Shown one piece after another: positions 24,001 to 34,543 of a stretch of 64,000 nucleotides of DNA. This DNA is from Talaromyces rugulosus (taxonomy: Eukaryota > Ascomycota > Eurotiomycetes > Eurotiales > Trichocomaceae). The notes beneath the pieces are model-generated. The model saw only the letters and a program-made list of their open reading frames with translations. It made no database searches and was not told the origin of the DNA. The stretch is from positions 744,001-808,000 of the forward strand of contig NC_049561.1 in the NCBI RefSeq assembly GCF_013368755.1, in the 5' to 3' direction. The translations under genes and the position numbers were made by a program. Position 1 is the stretch's first letter. Each line of letters starts with the position of its first letter.

Positions 24001-25563
24001 AAGCTCTCTTCGCCAAGTTTCTCGTTTGTTGCCAGGAAATATTTCTCTCGTTATTGGCATGGGCGAAAAGGACGTTCTTTCCTCGCACATTAAGGCCTCT
24101 CTGGGTAAAAATGCAATTTATTTGGACTTGGAGGATATCTACCGGTCATCTTCAGCTTGTCGAGGCGATCCAGATGAGCAAGCCATGAAAGTATTTGAAA
24201 GAGCAATTAATTTTTCAAAGGATCGAGCCACGTCTTGGAAGCCCTTCGACTCAGTCCCGGCTCATAGCCTACCTGATATTCCGTTCAAGGATAAGGCTCA
24301 ACTCGATATCGTTGACTGGACTCTAACGACTAGTGTCCCGGTGCAAGTACGCACGGCAAGTTCGTTGATCACACTTTCCACTCATAAAACCTATCTTCTT
24401 GTCGGCATGACAGGAGACTTGGGAAGATCCCTTGCAGAGTGGATGATTGGCCATGGCGCGCGAACGATTGTTCTAGCTAGCCGATCGCCAAGGGTGAACT
24501 CGTGGTGGATTGAGAAGATGTCCAATATGGGTGCTCGAATTTTATATATGGCCATGTCAGTATTATAATATCTTGTATTTATGACACCACTGACATAGTG
24601 TACCATTTTAGGGACGTTGGCAATCGTGATTCTGTCCTCGGGGTACATAATGCTATATGCGAGCAGCAACTTCCCCCGGTGGGTGGTGTTGTAAACGGAG
24701 CAATGGTACTCAATGATAGTCTATTCAGCAATATGAGCATAGGCACGATGGAAAGTAACTTCAAGCCCAAAGTCCAAGGAAGCATACTTCTGAATGAACT
24801 CTACCGCGACCCAAAGCAGCTCGACTTTTTCATCCTCGTTGGGTCTCTTACCGGCCCGATTGGAAACCCTGGGCAGACAGCCTATGGTGCTGCTGCTACG
24901 TTTATGGCCAGCCTTGTCCGCCAGCGAAGAGAACGGTTCAATTTACCTGGCAGCGTTATCCATCCCGGTGCGATCATTGGTTTGGGATATCTCGAGAACG
25001 TCACTCGGGGTTTCATAAAATCGTTAACGGATAGGATGGGTCCAACTCATTTATCAGAACGCGATTTTCATGAACTTTTCGCCGAGGGAATACTTGCTGG
25101 ACGACCGGGTTCTGGTCGTGATCCAGAGGTTATTGCAGGGTCCAGGCAGATCAACCCAAGGGATTACCCCGATGCCCTTTGCTACGCCGTTCCAAAGATT
25201 TGGCCGATTATTAATTACAGCGCGCAGTTCTCTGTTCCCGAGGAGAGATTCTCGGCACACAACACACTTTCGATAAAGGGCCAACTAGAAAAAACCACAT
25301 CAAACGAGGAAATCTTGGAGATAATTTCAACTGGACTAATAGCCAAACTTCGTACCAAGCTCGGACTATCTCAAGACCAAGGAAATCTATCTCAGAAAAC
25401 ACAATTGGCTGAGCTAGGAGTTGACTCGTTGATTGCTCTTGACCTTCGTAGTTGGTTTAGTAAAGAGATCGGTGTTGATGTGTCTATTTTGGAAATCTTG
25501 AGTGGTGTTTCCATTGGGGATTTGACTCACAGTGCCGCATCCAGGTGTTCTACTATTGTGTAG
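18047..25563 (+). CDS. Highly reducing polyketide synthase, KS-AT-DH-CMeT-(degenerate ER)-KR-ACP
   Basis: Two exons, 18047..24555 and 24612..25563, give 2486 aa; the 56-nt intron (GTCAGT…TAG) falls inside the KR. KS (about 8-430): DTACSSS with Cys178, EAHGTGT with His317, GHTEAAAG with His363. AT (about 550-860): GHSSGE with Ser652. DH (about 935-1240): His976 in LSSHCVESRIVFP and Asp1151 in HPANLDAG. CMeT: LEIGTGNG at 1413-1420. Residues ~1700-2060 hold an ER-like stretch (AILVHEPGTIGEELQ) without a proper NADPH loop, so it is probably inactive as in LovB-type enzymes. KR: VGMTGDLG near 2120 and Tyr2261. ACP: GVDSL with Ser2442. There is no release domain. It should make a methylated, partly reduced chain by iteration. 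No tailoring enzyme or trans-ER lies directly beside it. Confidence 0.94.
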
Positions 25564-26176
25564 CTAGCAATTTTTACTAATTTAATCTATCTGTGTCTGT
25601 ATTAATTTGCTATATCACAATTTTTTCTACATTGGGAAATGCTTAGGGTTGCGATATTCCATGTGGGGCATTTGTCACCATTCGCACCAATCAGTGGTTT
25701 CAGCAGCCCCTGAAAGCCTGAGACACCATAAAGCATTAAAAACGGTAATTCTGTGCAAGCACTTTTCCTTCAAAAATGTTACAGGGTGATCAAGGGAACT
25801 CTGCATTATCGTTATTTATATCCTATTTTTGGGGGTTGTTACATTATACTCCTTTCAGCGTGTCAGTTTCGTTGTGTGATGGTCAATGTACCAACTCATT
25901 TCCCCTTTCACGGTGCATATTGTTCTATGTCTTCAATAAAGGATGGACTATAGTTAAAGAAAGGCTTTGTTGTAATTGGCATCAATGAGTTTGGAAAGGA
26001 ACATTGAAAGCTCCCGTAAAATGAAAGTCTTATTTAACACATATATAACTGTAATAATCTCGCACGTTGGACTATTTCGACATTTTTCATTTTTTAAGTC
26101 GATCTCGGTTGAAGCAACATTGCAGACTTTGAAACAAATATTTCCCTGAATAACAGAACTCGCCAGAACTAACAGC
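25564..26176. other. Intergenic after the PKS
   Basis: About 610 bp, A/T-rich, with only short open frames. Contains the PKS 3' end and the promoter of the following gene. Nothing else seen. Confidence 0.5.
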
Positions 26177-27037
26177 ATGGAATCTACCACGAAGAAAATC
26201 TGTCGTTCTAGGAGCTGGGCGCGTTTTGATGTAGCTCTCAGCGAGAATGAGGGCAATGCATCCAGTCCTACTTGTCCACCTCACGAGACCATGAACGAGC
26301 AGCCTCTGGATGAGAAGAAGCCTGTGGATAAAACGACCTTGGACGCGAAGCCTGTGAGGCAGAAGGCGGCGGAGCCTCAACCCGTCTACAACTTCGGCAA
26401 TGAGCAGCCAAGCTATGATGCAGATGCGGAAGGAAAAGCAAAGAAGTTAAAATACAAGAAACGGCGTTACATTACTCGTCAAGATCCAACAGAGCCTGAG
26501 ACGAAGGTGCAAGTCCCCGCTCTCGAACCCAGCGAACTCGGCCGTGTGCTCCACGACATATACCTCAAGCAAGACGACTATGGCCGGATGGTTTCACATC
26601 CAAATTATATCCATAAATACATTCCAAAAAAATTTATCGAGCCCTATGATGTGGAGAAGGCGGATGCCCTCTTTCAACAGTTCGTGACTCTCAATATTGA
26701 CAGGCTTCTTTACAAAGAAGATCCGTAAGTTTTATCTCTTTTTGAAATTATCACGCAAACGTCCGAAATACTGATAGTGTCAACCAAACCCTTTAGAATT
26801 GAAATGATAGGCCCGAGACATGGTGGCGAGGACAATAAGAAGCGTTTTCTTCTCGTGTGGTATGGGCCCCGAGAACCGTCTCTACACGAAGTACTGAGCA
26901 CATCTCCGTACATTGCTTGGGCCAAAGACTGGAGTATTCTTGAGTTCGATAGTGGTAGTATTGATAGTATTGATAGTATTGATAGTATTAGTAGTATTAG
27001 TAGTATTAGTAGTATTGATAGTACTGATAGTTCTTGA
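26177..27037 (+). CDS. Hypothetical protein with Ser-Ile-Asp repeat tail
   Basis: Two exons, 26177..26724 and 26797..27037, joined across a 72-nt GTAAGT…TAG intron (EDP|IEMIGPRHGG), give 262 aa. The N-terminal ~100 residues are charged and low in complexity (KAKKLKYKKRRYI). The middle looks folded: LGRVLHDIYLKQDDYGRMV, YIPKKFIEPYDVEKADALFQQF and RFLLVWYGPREPSLHEVL. The C-terminus is a microsatellite-encoded SID/SIS repeat. I do not recognise a family; function unknown. It follows the PKS in the same direction but 600 bp away, so cluster membership is doubtful. Confidence 0.65.
26948..27032 (+). repeat. Coding microsatellite (GATAGTATT / AGTAGTATT units)
   Basis: Tandem 9-nt units encode Ser-Ile-Asp and Ser-Ile-Ser triplets in the last ~25 residues of the preceding gene. 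All units are multiples of three, so length changes keep the frame. Confidence 0.85.
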
Positions 27038-27245
27038 ATGATGCATTTCGACTGTCTCTTTTTCTTTGCTTTTCTTTTTTTTTTGTGTGGGTTTCAAACT
27101 ATGGAGAAAGATGTTTCATTAAGTAGACCAGCGTACATGTATGTCCAGGAATGCCAACAGTTCAATGTTTTCCACTTTTCAAAATAATCGAGAATATTTG
27201 AAACATAGTCATTAACGAACGACCCTCAAAACAGAAAATCACCAA

Positions 27246-29051
27246 TTATTCCTGCCAAAATAAAAAGTTGATCCACACCAGACGCTCCTCCTGCTGATTC
27301 CACACTAGATTACACCACGATAGATCCAGATTTCGCATTCCCATCTCTACCAGTTCGTGTATTTCTTTTAGCTCCATCTCAAGAACCTTTCTGTCCTCTG
27401 TTAGATGGTCAATGGAACCCTTGTCGACAACGATAGCTGCAGACACCCCTGAGCAGCTTAGAAGCAGCATTTTTTCGCACTTCTTTCCGTAGTAAGTGTG
27501 TGATCGACCGATACACGCCTTTAAATCAATCATGCCTAGGCAAATGGGAATTTCGAATCCCTGGGAAGCTGGTATCCGTTCATAAAAGTGAAACTCATTT
27601 TCAAGCGCCTCCACATGACCCTGTTCCACAGCCTTGACGAGAAAGGTGTAACCGTATCCCGGGATAGTCCCTTTGAGATAGTGATGATGTTTGCCATGCA
27701 GATGAATGGGACGAAAAGCATATGGCTGATCGCTCCGCGCGAGCTGATTGTAGAGGATGTTGAGTAGAACTGCAGGCTCGATTTCGTGGTATTGGTCCCC
27801 GTGGTCTCGGGCATTCGGACATTTCTGGTCGATTTCCTCATCTCTACTAAGACTCAAAAGGCATTTCGACGTGCAGAATGGCCGGTCGGTTTTGGCTGAC
27901 ACAAATATCGGCGCGTAAATATTTCCCAGGTCCTGTGAGCGGTGCGGGTAACCAGTGCTATCAGGTTGGCTTCTCACCCCTTTGGAATCGAGAAGGCAGG
28001 TTGGAAGTTTGGCAGCTGCATCATACCACTTCTGCGAAGGCGCGGTAGCTTGTAACGATAAAAGAGCGAATGTCAGGTATTGTGCAACAACAGTCTTGTC
28101 AGAATCTCCTTCTGCGTCCTCTCCAAGTTCGTCAGCGGGTATGTATTTCAAAACATTCAGCGTATCAGGGCGTGTTTCATCTGCTTGAAGAAATACCAGA
28201 GATTCTCCGTTATCTAATAAACATGAACGGTTCCCTGTGGATAGCATTTGAGCATATGCACGGGCTACGGCTGCAATAAAAGCGGTCTGTGTTCCCCCGC
28301 TATTCAACACGTCTTTTTCAAAGTGTAGGTTTGTAGGTTGCTGTCTGATCTGTGCGGTCGGCAAGTCCTGTGTCGAGATGTACTGGACGAAGAAGATTGG
28401 AAATTCATGACGATCTGCGAGGAGATAAACGCAACAATCAGCCGAATCAGCCTGCAGCTCGAATTCTAGGGTTGAAGTAGCGATTCCACAAGGATCTGCT
28501 AGACAGTCATATGCTTCTCGAAGACAAGAAGTAATTATCGTCTCATCACAGAGTAATTGGCTCCAAATGAGATGAAGGAAGCGATGGACAGTCTGATGTC
28601 TAAAGTTGTAAACATCCTTGGAAGAGCAAATAGGGTGAATACTGTGCTCGACCAAGCTGCACTGAAAGTCCGAAGGGAAAACATGGGCGTTTGAAAAGGT
28701 GCTTCTCTCGCCCAGAAAGTTCCACACTGTTTCCTGTAGTGTGGGCAAATCGTCCCAGTTGCGGATATGTTGTGGATATGGGATAACCTGAGGTTCGTCT
28801 TTGTCTGGTGATTTAGGTGAATCGGGTAAAGACGAGCTAGCAATGGACAAAAGGCGAGACAGCCTGTGGCAAATGTGAAGCAACTCTGCAAGGTTTGTGC
28901 GTCTCGAGCGGTCTTGATAATCGGCGTAGGTGTTCCGATGAGCCACGTGCGCATTTCGGAGACGAACGAATCGACTGAGGTCGTCAACAGACTGATAGTC
29001 TTCTGATTTCAACAGGTTGTTGTGGATTTGGCGGTGTAGCATGGTTGCCAT
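27246..29051 (-). CDS. Fungal protein of unknown function with a kinase-like C-terminal region
   Basis: Intronless, 601 aa. The N-terminal ~400 residues have no motif I know. The C-terminal ~180 residues follow a protein-kinase-like pattern common in large fungal paralogue families. GYGYTFLVKAV resembles a nucleotide-loop strand with its Lys. ENEFHFYERI resembles helix C with its Glu, and IPICLGMIDL a hinge region. RNLDLSWCNLVW stands where HxDxxxxN would be (Asp and Asn kept, His lost), and LVWINF stands for the DFG strand, with the Asp replaced by Asn. It is therefore probably a pseudokinase or a divergent small-molecule kinase. Function and ligand are unknown. The gene upstream in the same orientation starts 1.2 kb away and ends only 320 bp from this start. 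Confidence 0.7.
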   Translation of the reverse strand: MATMLHRQIHNNLLKSEDYQSVDDLSRFVRLRNAHVAHRNTYADYQDRSRRTNLAELLHICHRLSRLLSIASSSLPDSPKSPDKDEPQVIPYPQHIRNWDDLPTLQETVWNFLGERSTFSNAHVFPSDFQCSLVEHSIHPICSSKDVYNFRHQTVHRFLHLIWSQLLCDETIITSCLREAYDCLADPCGIATSTLEFELQADSADCCVYLLADRHEFPIFFVQYISTQDLPTAQIRQQPTNLHFEKDVLNSGGTQTAFIAAVARAYAQMLSTGNRSCLLDNGESLVFLQADETRPDTLNVLKYIPADELGEDAEGDSDKTVVAQYLTFALLSLQATAPSQKWYDAAAKLPTCLLDSKGVRSQPDSTGYPHRSQDLGNIYAPIFVSAKTDRPFCTSKCLLSLSRDEEIDQKCPNARDHGDQYHEIEPAVLLNILYNQLARSDQPYAFRPIHLHGKHHHYLKGTIPGYGYTFLVKAVEQGHVEALENEFHFYERIPASQGFEIPICLGMIDLKACIGRSHTYYGKKCEKMLLLSCSGVSAAIVVDKGSIDHLTEDRKVLEMELKEIHELVEMGMRNLDLSWCNLVWNQQEERLVWINFLFWQE

Positions 29052-29371
29052 GGTGGATGTGCGGTGTGGACGTTCGAAGTGGGTATGGGGTGATTAGATA
29101 TGAGCTGTAACGAGAAGAAAATCGTATCATTGGCCAGTGTTCGCACTGCTCTGCCGCGCTGAGGGCCGCCAGCGAGGCGTAGCTGCCATGGGCTAGATAT
29201 GCTCTTGTATGTGATGTTGATGATGATGAAGACATGTAATGATTATAGAAGAAAGTCCGGGGTGTTGGTTGCCTTGGGGAATTATGCCAGTGTTTGCCGC
29301 GTTCAAGGCAGGCGACAACCACATATAAAGAAACTAACAGCAAACAGATAAAGAATAAATCATAAAGACCC
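29052..29371. other. Short intergenic
   Basis: About 320 bp separating two minus-strand genes. Presumed promoter of the kinase-like gene. Nothing specific seen. Confidence 0.5.
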
Positions 29372-30251
29372 CTAAGCATCAAACAACAACCTCTGTTGGG
29401 TCCAATACGTCAACATGTCCCGAATATCTTGCTCGTCCTCCTCCCAGTGCAGCAGACTCTTCCCACCAAACACCCACATGTCCTCTTGCAAACCCTCTTT
29501 TTTGTCACTCATGTGGTAAAATTGTGAAAATTCGCCAATGGAGAGAACACCGCCAACCTTGGCCTTCCTCCTTCGCGTCCGTTCCGGCCCTCGCACCCTC
29601 TTCATTTCGTCCACCGCTTCTGCAAGTCTACTTGCCAGCAACTGACGCCCTGAATCCCACAGGCCATCCTCAAACAAATGTGGATCCAAGTCTATGACTA
29701 CAAGGCGAGTGGGGAATTGACCATCCTTGAGTTCTCGGACAGTCGTGATGCAGTCGCCCTCGTCACTTTCTTCGTCGAGATCTTCTTCTTCGATTTTGTA
29801 CCCGGATGTCAGGATGAAAATATCGCGAAGCAGCCCGGTCCATCGGGATTCCACCACGGTTGGGGCTTCTGAAAAGGCAGGACTGGGCTCGCGGGATTCG
29901 TATTCATATTGCTCCAAAGAGTACGAAGGTGTTTCTTGAAGTAGGGTCAGATTGCGGGACGAGCTCGAAAGAAAATCCGAAAACGAGGCTTCGGCCCTAT
30001 TTGATTCCTTTTTCTTTCGTTAGATTTAGGGCTGGTGGAGGAAAACTGTAAGACTTACTGTATCCACAGGACTGGATTCTGTCTCGGAAATATCATTATC
30101 TGGATCTTCCTCCTCGACTTCAATGCTCTGTGTGAGTTTGTTAGTCTGGAATATTCCCTGAATTAAAAGCGAAACATACCTGGAGGACGCAACCTGGATC
30201 TTCGTTCATGCTGTGCCAGTTCTGTTCTTGGATCAGTTGTAATCGATCCAT
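29372..30251 (-). CDS. Hypothetical protein, acidic
   Basis: Three exons, 30251..30180, 30127..30059 and 30007..29372, join in frame to give 258 aa. The first two are short and acidic (SIEVEEEDPDNDI). The third starts ESNRAEASFSDFLSSSS and contains a conserved-looking block: LVVIDLDPHLFEDGLWDSG, then LLASRLAEAVDEMKRVRG, then VGGVLSIGEFSQFYHM. I recall no named domain, but that block reads like a folded helical unit. No signal peptide or membrane helix. Together with its two minus-strand neighbours it looks like a run of lineage-type genes. Confidence 0.65.
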
Positions 30252-30722
30252 GTTGATTGCAAGGTGAGTTTCGATTTAAAAACAGTGATAATGTCTTGGG
30301 CTTATAGTTTTTTTCTTGATTTTAAGAATTTTAAAAATTTCAGGGACATCGTTCAGCGCAGCGTTTAATGTACACGAAAAGATTCACCCAAAAAGGCATA
30401 GTACCTGCAAAATCTATAGATCTGCTGTAATTGAATACACTGTTTCCACGGTCTCTGCCAGGCATCCACGGCCTAGCGTTGCGAGCCATGGCTCGTAGCA
30501 GGCAGCATCTGCCATGACGATATGTAGGTATTGATGATATCAGCGTAGATTCGAAAGTTAGGGCTAGGGAAATGCCAAGCCAAAGCTGGCTACGATCCAA
30601 TGGCCGATCTTTTGCTTTGAATATTGACAACTGGCTACAAAAATGAATTGTTATTTAATGGTGTTGCTTCATTCTAATATCGTGGGTTTCAAACATTTAA
30701 ATTAAAATAAATCATGAAAAAT
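30252..30722. other. Intergenic
   Basis: About 470 bp between minus-strand genes. A/T-rich near 30300-30350 and 30690-30720. No gene or repeat seen. Confidence 0.5.
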
Positions 30723-32471
30723 CTACCCTAGGTTCACTCTCTTCCACACCCTCATACAGTCCAACATATCTGACGACAAATTGTTGCTGCTAGAGTTTGC
30801 CTGTAGCACTACTGCTACGAGAGCCGACGCATAGCAGAAAGCGACTTTGTTGTCCGTCAAGTGAGTAAGCTGACTACTTTGCATCCCCCCAAACTGAGCC
30901 CATAATGCCCAACGTTCTAGAATATCGGCGATGAGTTTTGCGTGTGTTTGATCTAGAATCATTAGGTACAAGACTGCGTGAGCCAACTCTTGAAGCGAAA
31001 AGTGATCGGGGATAACCTTCTCTCGGATGAGATACGCCAATGTGGCATTTGCAACGGTGTTGTTGTCGAGTCGCGGGGATTGGATGGCCTCGATGAGTCG
31101 TCGTTCCTCGTACTCTCGCTGCAACTGCATCCGATTAACGTTTTGTTGGTGGAAACGCCGGGCCTCACGAAGCATCCGAGAGCGTCGCGATTCATCTGCC
31201 TGGGTGGGAGTCATTAGACGTTCCATTCGCATTTCATCATCTCTCTCTTGTAGTCGCTGATGGATTTCCGTATGACTTTCTTGCGTCTTCGGTGGTGGTG
31301 ACGCCCATGGAGGGACATCCTTGCCGTCTAGAAGGTCAAGAACCACCATCACACCGCAAGGAATCGACTTGCGGCGGGTAAATGTAGCTATCTGGTCCGG
31401 AATGGTAAAATTCCATAGGCCCGAATTTTGGCCTTGGCAGATCGTAGAAGCAGCGCAGACAAACCATAGGCTGCCGTTGTCTCCTCCAACGTTGGCCATG
31501 TCCCGGGTCTCGCCCGTAAGAATTCCATCACTCTCGAATGAAAGTTTACGAACAATTTCTGCATCGATTTTGAAACGCACACTGTCACTGGCAGACGTCG
31601 TAAGGGTGTTTTTAGCCTGTTCAATCGAGCCGAGGAGAGATGACGTCGGAAGGGTGTTTGATTCGGTGGAGGAGCCAGCGACGAGCGTATCCTCGCGGGC
31701 CAGTGGCTTAGTTTCATTTTCATTGAGGGAATTGACGGGTTCATTGACATTTTCTTTGGATAGCCTAGGCGAGAGTGATATTGTGGTCTCTGACTCAACC
31801 ATGACCTTGTCGAACTTGGGCTGGCCCAACCTCATCCAAAACGGAGGCAAACTGGTGGTATCCCGAAAGTCCCAATTCGTGTGCCAATATACTTGTAAAC
31901 TCAAAACACCCTCCGAATCATCCGGTGGTGCGATCTTTAGGACTGTTCCCGGCAGGTCGTTCGGGGGCTTCAACAGCGCGGTCGCGGTGGGCGTCCACAG
32001 GCCGATTGTCTTCAACATGTGCCAGCCCTTTGGATCGGGCACAGCGCCGCGATCCATCAAAAAAGCGACAAGCTCCTCAAAGTCTATCTCAGCCTGCGGC
32101 AGGCGCAACTCATCCTTGAACTGGCATCGATACAGCCGTCTACCCGTGACCAAACGATTCCAGTAGAAAATCGACCAAGAGCCGCCTTTCAAGGTGCTCT
32201 GGTAGGCATTCAGCTTCCAGTATTCAGCATCCAAGTCGCGATCGAACGGGGTGATGGTGCATCGCGGCAGTTCGACCTCGACGATGCCGGACATGAGACT
32301 GCCGCGCGTGATGGCAGAATCGAGCAAGCCATGGCGCTTGAGACTGAGACGAATGGAGCGCTGGGTTAGGATGGCGCGCACGAACGAGTACAAGATCGGG
32401 AGCACGCCGAGGACGGCGAGCGGAACACCGACATAGGTGATGATGTCTGTCGGAGATGTCCCATTATCCAT
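30723..32471 (-). CDS. Hypothetical protein with one N-terminal membrane helix
   Basis: Intronless, 582 aa, start MDNGTSPTDIITYVG. One hydrophobic helix at about residues 11-34 (YVGVPLAVLGVLPILYSFV) precedes a basic stretch, so the bulk is probably cytosolic. Residues 40-210 look folded (VEVELPRCTITPFDRD, FYWNRLVTGRRLYRCQFKDE, VYWHTNWDFRDTTSLPPFW). The middle (~230-300) is low-complexity Ser/Asn/Glu. About 375-450 is an Arg/Glu-rich coiled-coil-like region (ERDDEMRMERL…EYEERRLIEAIQ). The C-terminus is helical. I know no function for this fungal family. Confidence 0.75.
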   Translation of the reverse strand: MDNGTSPTDIITYVGVPLAVLGVLPILYSFVRAILTQRSIRLSLKRHGLLDSAITRGSLMSGIVEVELPRCTITPFDRDLDAEYWKLNAYQSTLKGGSWSIFYWNRLVTGRRLYRCQFKDELRLPQAEIDFEELVAFLMDRGAVPDPKGWHMLKTIGLWTPTATALLKPPNDLPGTVLKIAPPDDSEGVLSLQVYWHTNWDFRDTTSLPPFWMRLGQPKFDKVMVESETTISLSPRLSKENVNEPVNSLNENETKPLAREDTLVAGSSTESNTLPTSSLLGSIEQAKNTLTTSASDSVRFKIDAEIVRKLSFESDGILTGETRDMANVGGDNGSLWFVCAASTICQGQNSGLWNFTIPDQIATFTRRKSIPCGVMVVLDLLDGKDVPPWASPPPKTQESHTEIHQRLQERDDEMRMERLMTPTQADESRRSRMLREARRFHQQNVNRMQLQREYEERRLIEAIQSPRLDNNTVANATLAYLIREKVIPDHFSLQELAHAVLYLMILDQTHAKLIADILERWALWAQFGGMQSSQLTHLTDNKVAFCYASALVAVVLQANSSSNNLSSDMLDCMRVWKRVNLG

Positions 32472-33295
32472 AGGTGCCTAAGGGGAGCAGAAGGCGAGCT
32501 GCTAGGTGCGGATGCAGTTGGAGAAGAGCGACCAGCAGCGGGATCTCCATTTTTCATCCTTTTTCTTGGACACGATCGATGGGCGGGCGATTCTGAGATT
32601 AGCCTGGCGAGAACCTAAGAAATGCGATGGTATCGCCAGCAAGCGAATCACGGCGGCCCGCAGCCGAGACTTTGCTAGCGACGCCACGCTGGCGGCGGCC
32701 CCTGGGAAACGGCGAGTTCATGAGCGCGACAAGGCAATATGAGAGGAGACCACCATTGAGGTCTGGGAGAAGCAGGAAGAGAAAGGAGCGAGATGAGTCT
32801 CCTGATGTTGTTGTTGTTGTGGTGGTGGTGGTTGCAGGTGATATCTGTCTGCTTAATAAGGATTATTAGTAAGTGCAACAAACGGCAAGAGCGACCGGGG
32901 ATCATGGATGCGCAACCAAAGAAGGAGCGGCCAGCCCCGCTTTTCCTTGGCCTGAGGCAGCGACTCATAATAATAATGTCGACTGTTCTTTGTTCTTTCT
33001 TAGAAAATCACGCAAATCTGCTCATTGCTCACACATTGCTGCCTCAGGCTTTCACGTCGTCCTCGACAATAAGAAGAATAATAAGCGGTATTACTAGTTT
33101 GTCAGCCGGCTGACCAGCGAGCGCACGATCTTGCAGCCGGTCATCGCCTCATACTGCGAATCTCCGACGCTGCGAGACACTGAAATCCGCATTGATCGCA
33201 GCTGCGATCGTTCTTCAGCGACGATCTAAAAAAAAAATAAAAAAAATACCAGAGCAAAACCAGAAATTAAACAATCGCTGTGTCCACCCTACGCC
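32472..33295. promoter_or_regulatory. Divergent promoter, membrane protein / AflR-type regulator
   Basis: About 820 bp with a GTT/GGT microsatellite at 32807-32834. No gene seen. Upstream of the regulator is an A-rich tract at 33226-33247. Confidence 0.5.
32807..32834. repeat. GTT/GGT microsatellite
   Basis: GTT repeats followed by GGT repeats in a divergent promoter. No function suggested. Confidence 0.75.
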
Positions 33296-34543
33296 ATGGT
33301 TTCCTCAGCCAGCGTCCCAACCCAATACACGCTGACCTGGGATGCACGCACCTCGTCCGACACCTCAGGCTCGTCGCCAGCTGTCAGCCCGCACCATCGC
33401 GACTTTGGCCTGCCGTCACAGCGTCGCCTGCGAGAGGCCTGCGATGGCTGCCGGCATTCGCGAGTCCGGTGTGGCGGTGGCCATCCCTGTTCGCGATGTC
33501 GCACTCGCAGCATGGATTGTCATTACGGTTTCTCCAGACGCAGCGGAAGACTGCGGGCGAGCCCGTTGCGGGAAATGCAGCCGCCAGCCCCGATCACCAC
33601 GCCTTCTTCGACCTCTTCTTCGATGGCCGCACATATACGCGAAGAGACAAACACAAATTATAATAGCAACACCAACAACAATAACCACATTAACAATACT
33701 CGCGTCAACAATCACTCTACTATGCTCGACCCGGCTGCCATCTTGAACCCCGGCAGCCAGCCGCCTGTGGGCGACTTGAGCGACAATTCATGGCTTAATT
33801 TCAGTACCTTCATGGGTGCTTCTTCAGCCATTGACGACATGAATTTATATCCGAACTTTACATTTGACGTTCCTCCGACTCAGGCGTTCGACCCACCCAA
33901 CGGCCATCTCAACCACAACCACAACCAGAACCAGAACGCTTTCTCCCCTCCTCACACCCCACCTTTCACCAATCCACCGCCAACGACTTGCACATGTCTT
34001 GCGTCGCAGCTCTCTTGCATTACCGCCATGGTCAACTATCGAGATCTAAACAATGTTGGTATCGATACTATCCTAAACAACGCCCGCGAAACCATCAAGG
34101 CGCTGAACGGCCAACTCAAGTGCGCCGATTGCACCAAAGGAACATGGAGCTTTCTTCTCACTATCATTATCCTCCAGCGTCTGCTCTACATGTTCTGTAG
34201 TCTGGCGTCATGTCGATTCGTGGATGTCAAATCCGCCAAGATCGGCATCGGCAACTATGAGCTGTCGGATGAAGAAGACCTGGCGCATAAGCGAATGCTC
34301 GCGCTGTCTTCTCTCAAGGGGTTCGAAGATTTTGTTAGCCACTTCTGGGATGCGGTTAAAAAGTTTATTCGTTTGACAGAGACGATGAAATCGCAGTGCA
34401 AAACCCCGTTGAAAACTGACTGCACGAATTTGAAATGGGCTTCAGAGGGTTTGGAGTACATTACGGCACGACTGGAGCAGATCCGAGTCACGATAGAGTC
34501 GGATCAGTGGAGGAAGGGACAGGGACAAGCATGCTGCAATTGA
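33296..34543 (+). CDS. AflR-type Zn2Cys6 transcription factor
   Basis: Intronless, 415 aa. The zinc cluster has C49-x2-C52-x6-C59-x5-C65-x2-C68-x6-C75 (ACDGCRHSRVRC … HPCSRCRTRSMDC). Next comes a Ser/Pro- and Asn/His-rich linker with a trinucleotide-derived Asn run near residues 120-140. From about 225 on is the AflR C-terminal domain pattern: CTCLASQLSCITAMVNY, NNARETIKALNGQLKC and FLLTIIILQRLLYMFCSL. Regulators of this class usually control a linked secondary-metabolite cluster from the nucleus. The nearest biosynthetic gene is the PKS, 8 kb to the left; the nearest transporter is directly to the right. Its target is not provable here. Confidence 0.9.
   Translation: MVSSASVPTQYTLTWDARTSSDTSGSSPAVSPHHRDFGLPSQRRLREACDGCRHSRVRCGGGHPCSRCRTRSMDCHYGFSRRSGRLRASPLREMQPPAPITTPSSTSSSMAAHIREETNTNYNSNTNNNNHINNTRVNNHSTMLDPAAILNPGSQPPVGDLSDNSWLNFSTFMGASSAIDDMNLYPNFTFDVPPTQAFDPPNGHLNHNHNQNQNAFSPPHTPPFTNPPPTTCTCLASQLSCITAMVNYRDLNNVGIDTILNNARETIKALNGQLKCADCTKGTWSFLLTIIILQRLLYMFCSLASCRFVDVKSAKIGIGNYELSDEEDLAHKRMLALSSLKGFEDFVSHFWDAVKKFIRLTETMKSQCKTPLKTDCTNLKWASEGLEYITARLEQIRVTIESDQWRKGQGQACCN

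Noticed and set aside
31321..32166. 281-codon plus-strand open frame
   Set aside because: It lies antisense to the 582-aa minus-strand gene and is low-complexity Arg/Ser with no family pattern. It is a shadow of that gene.
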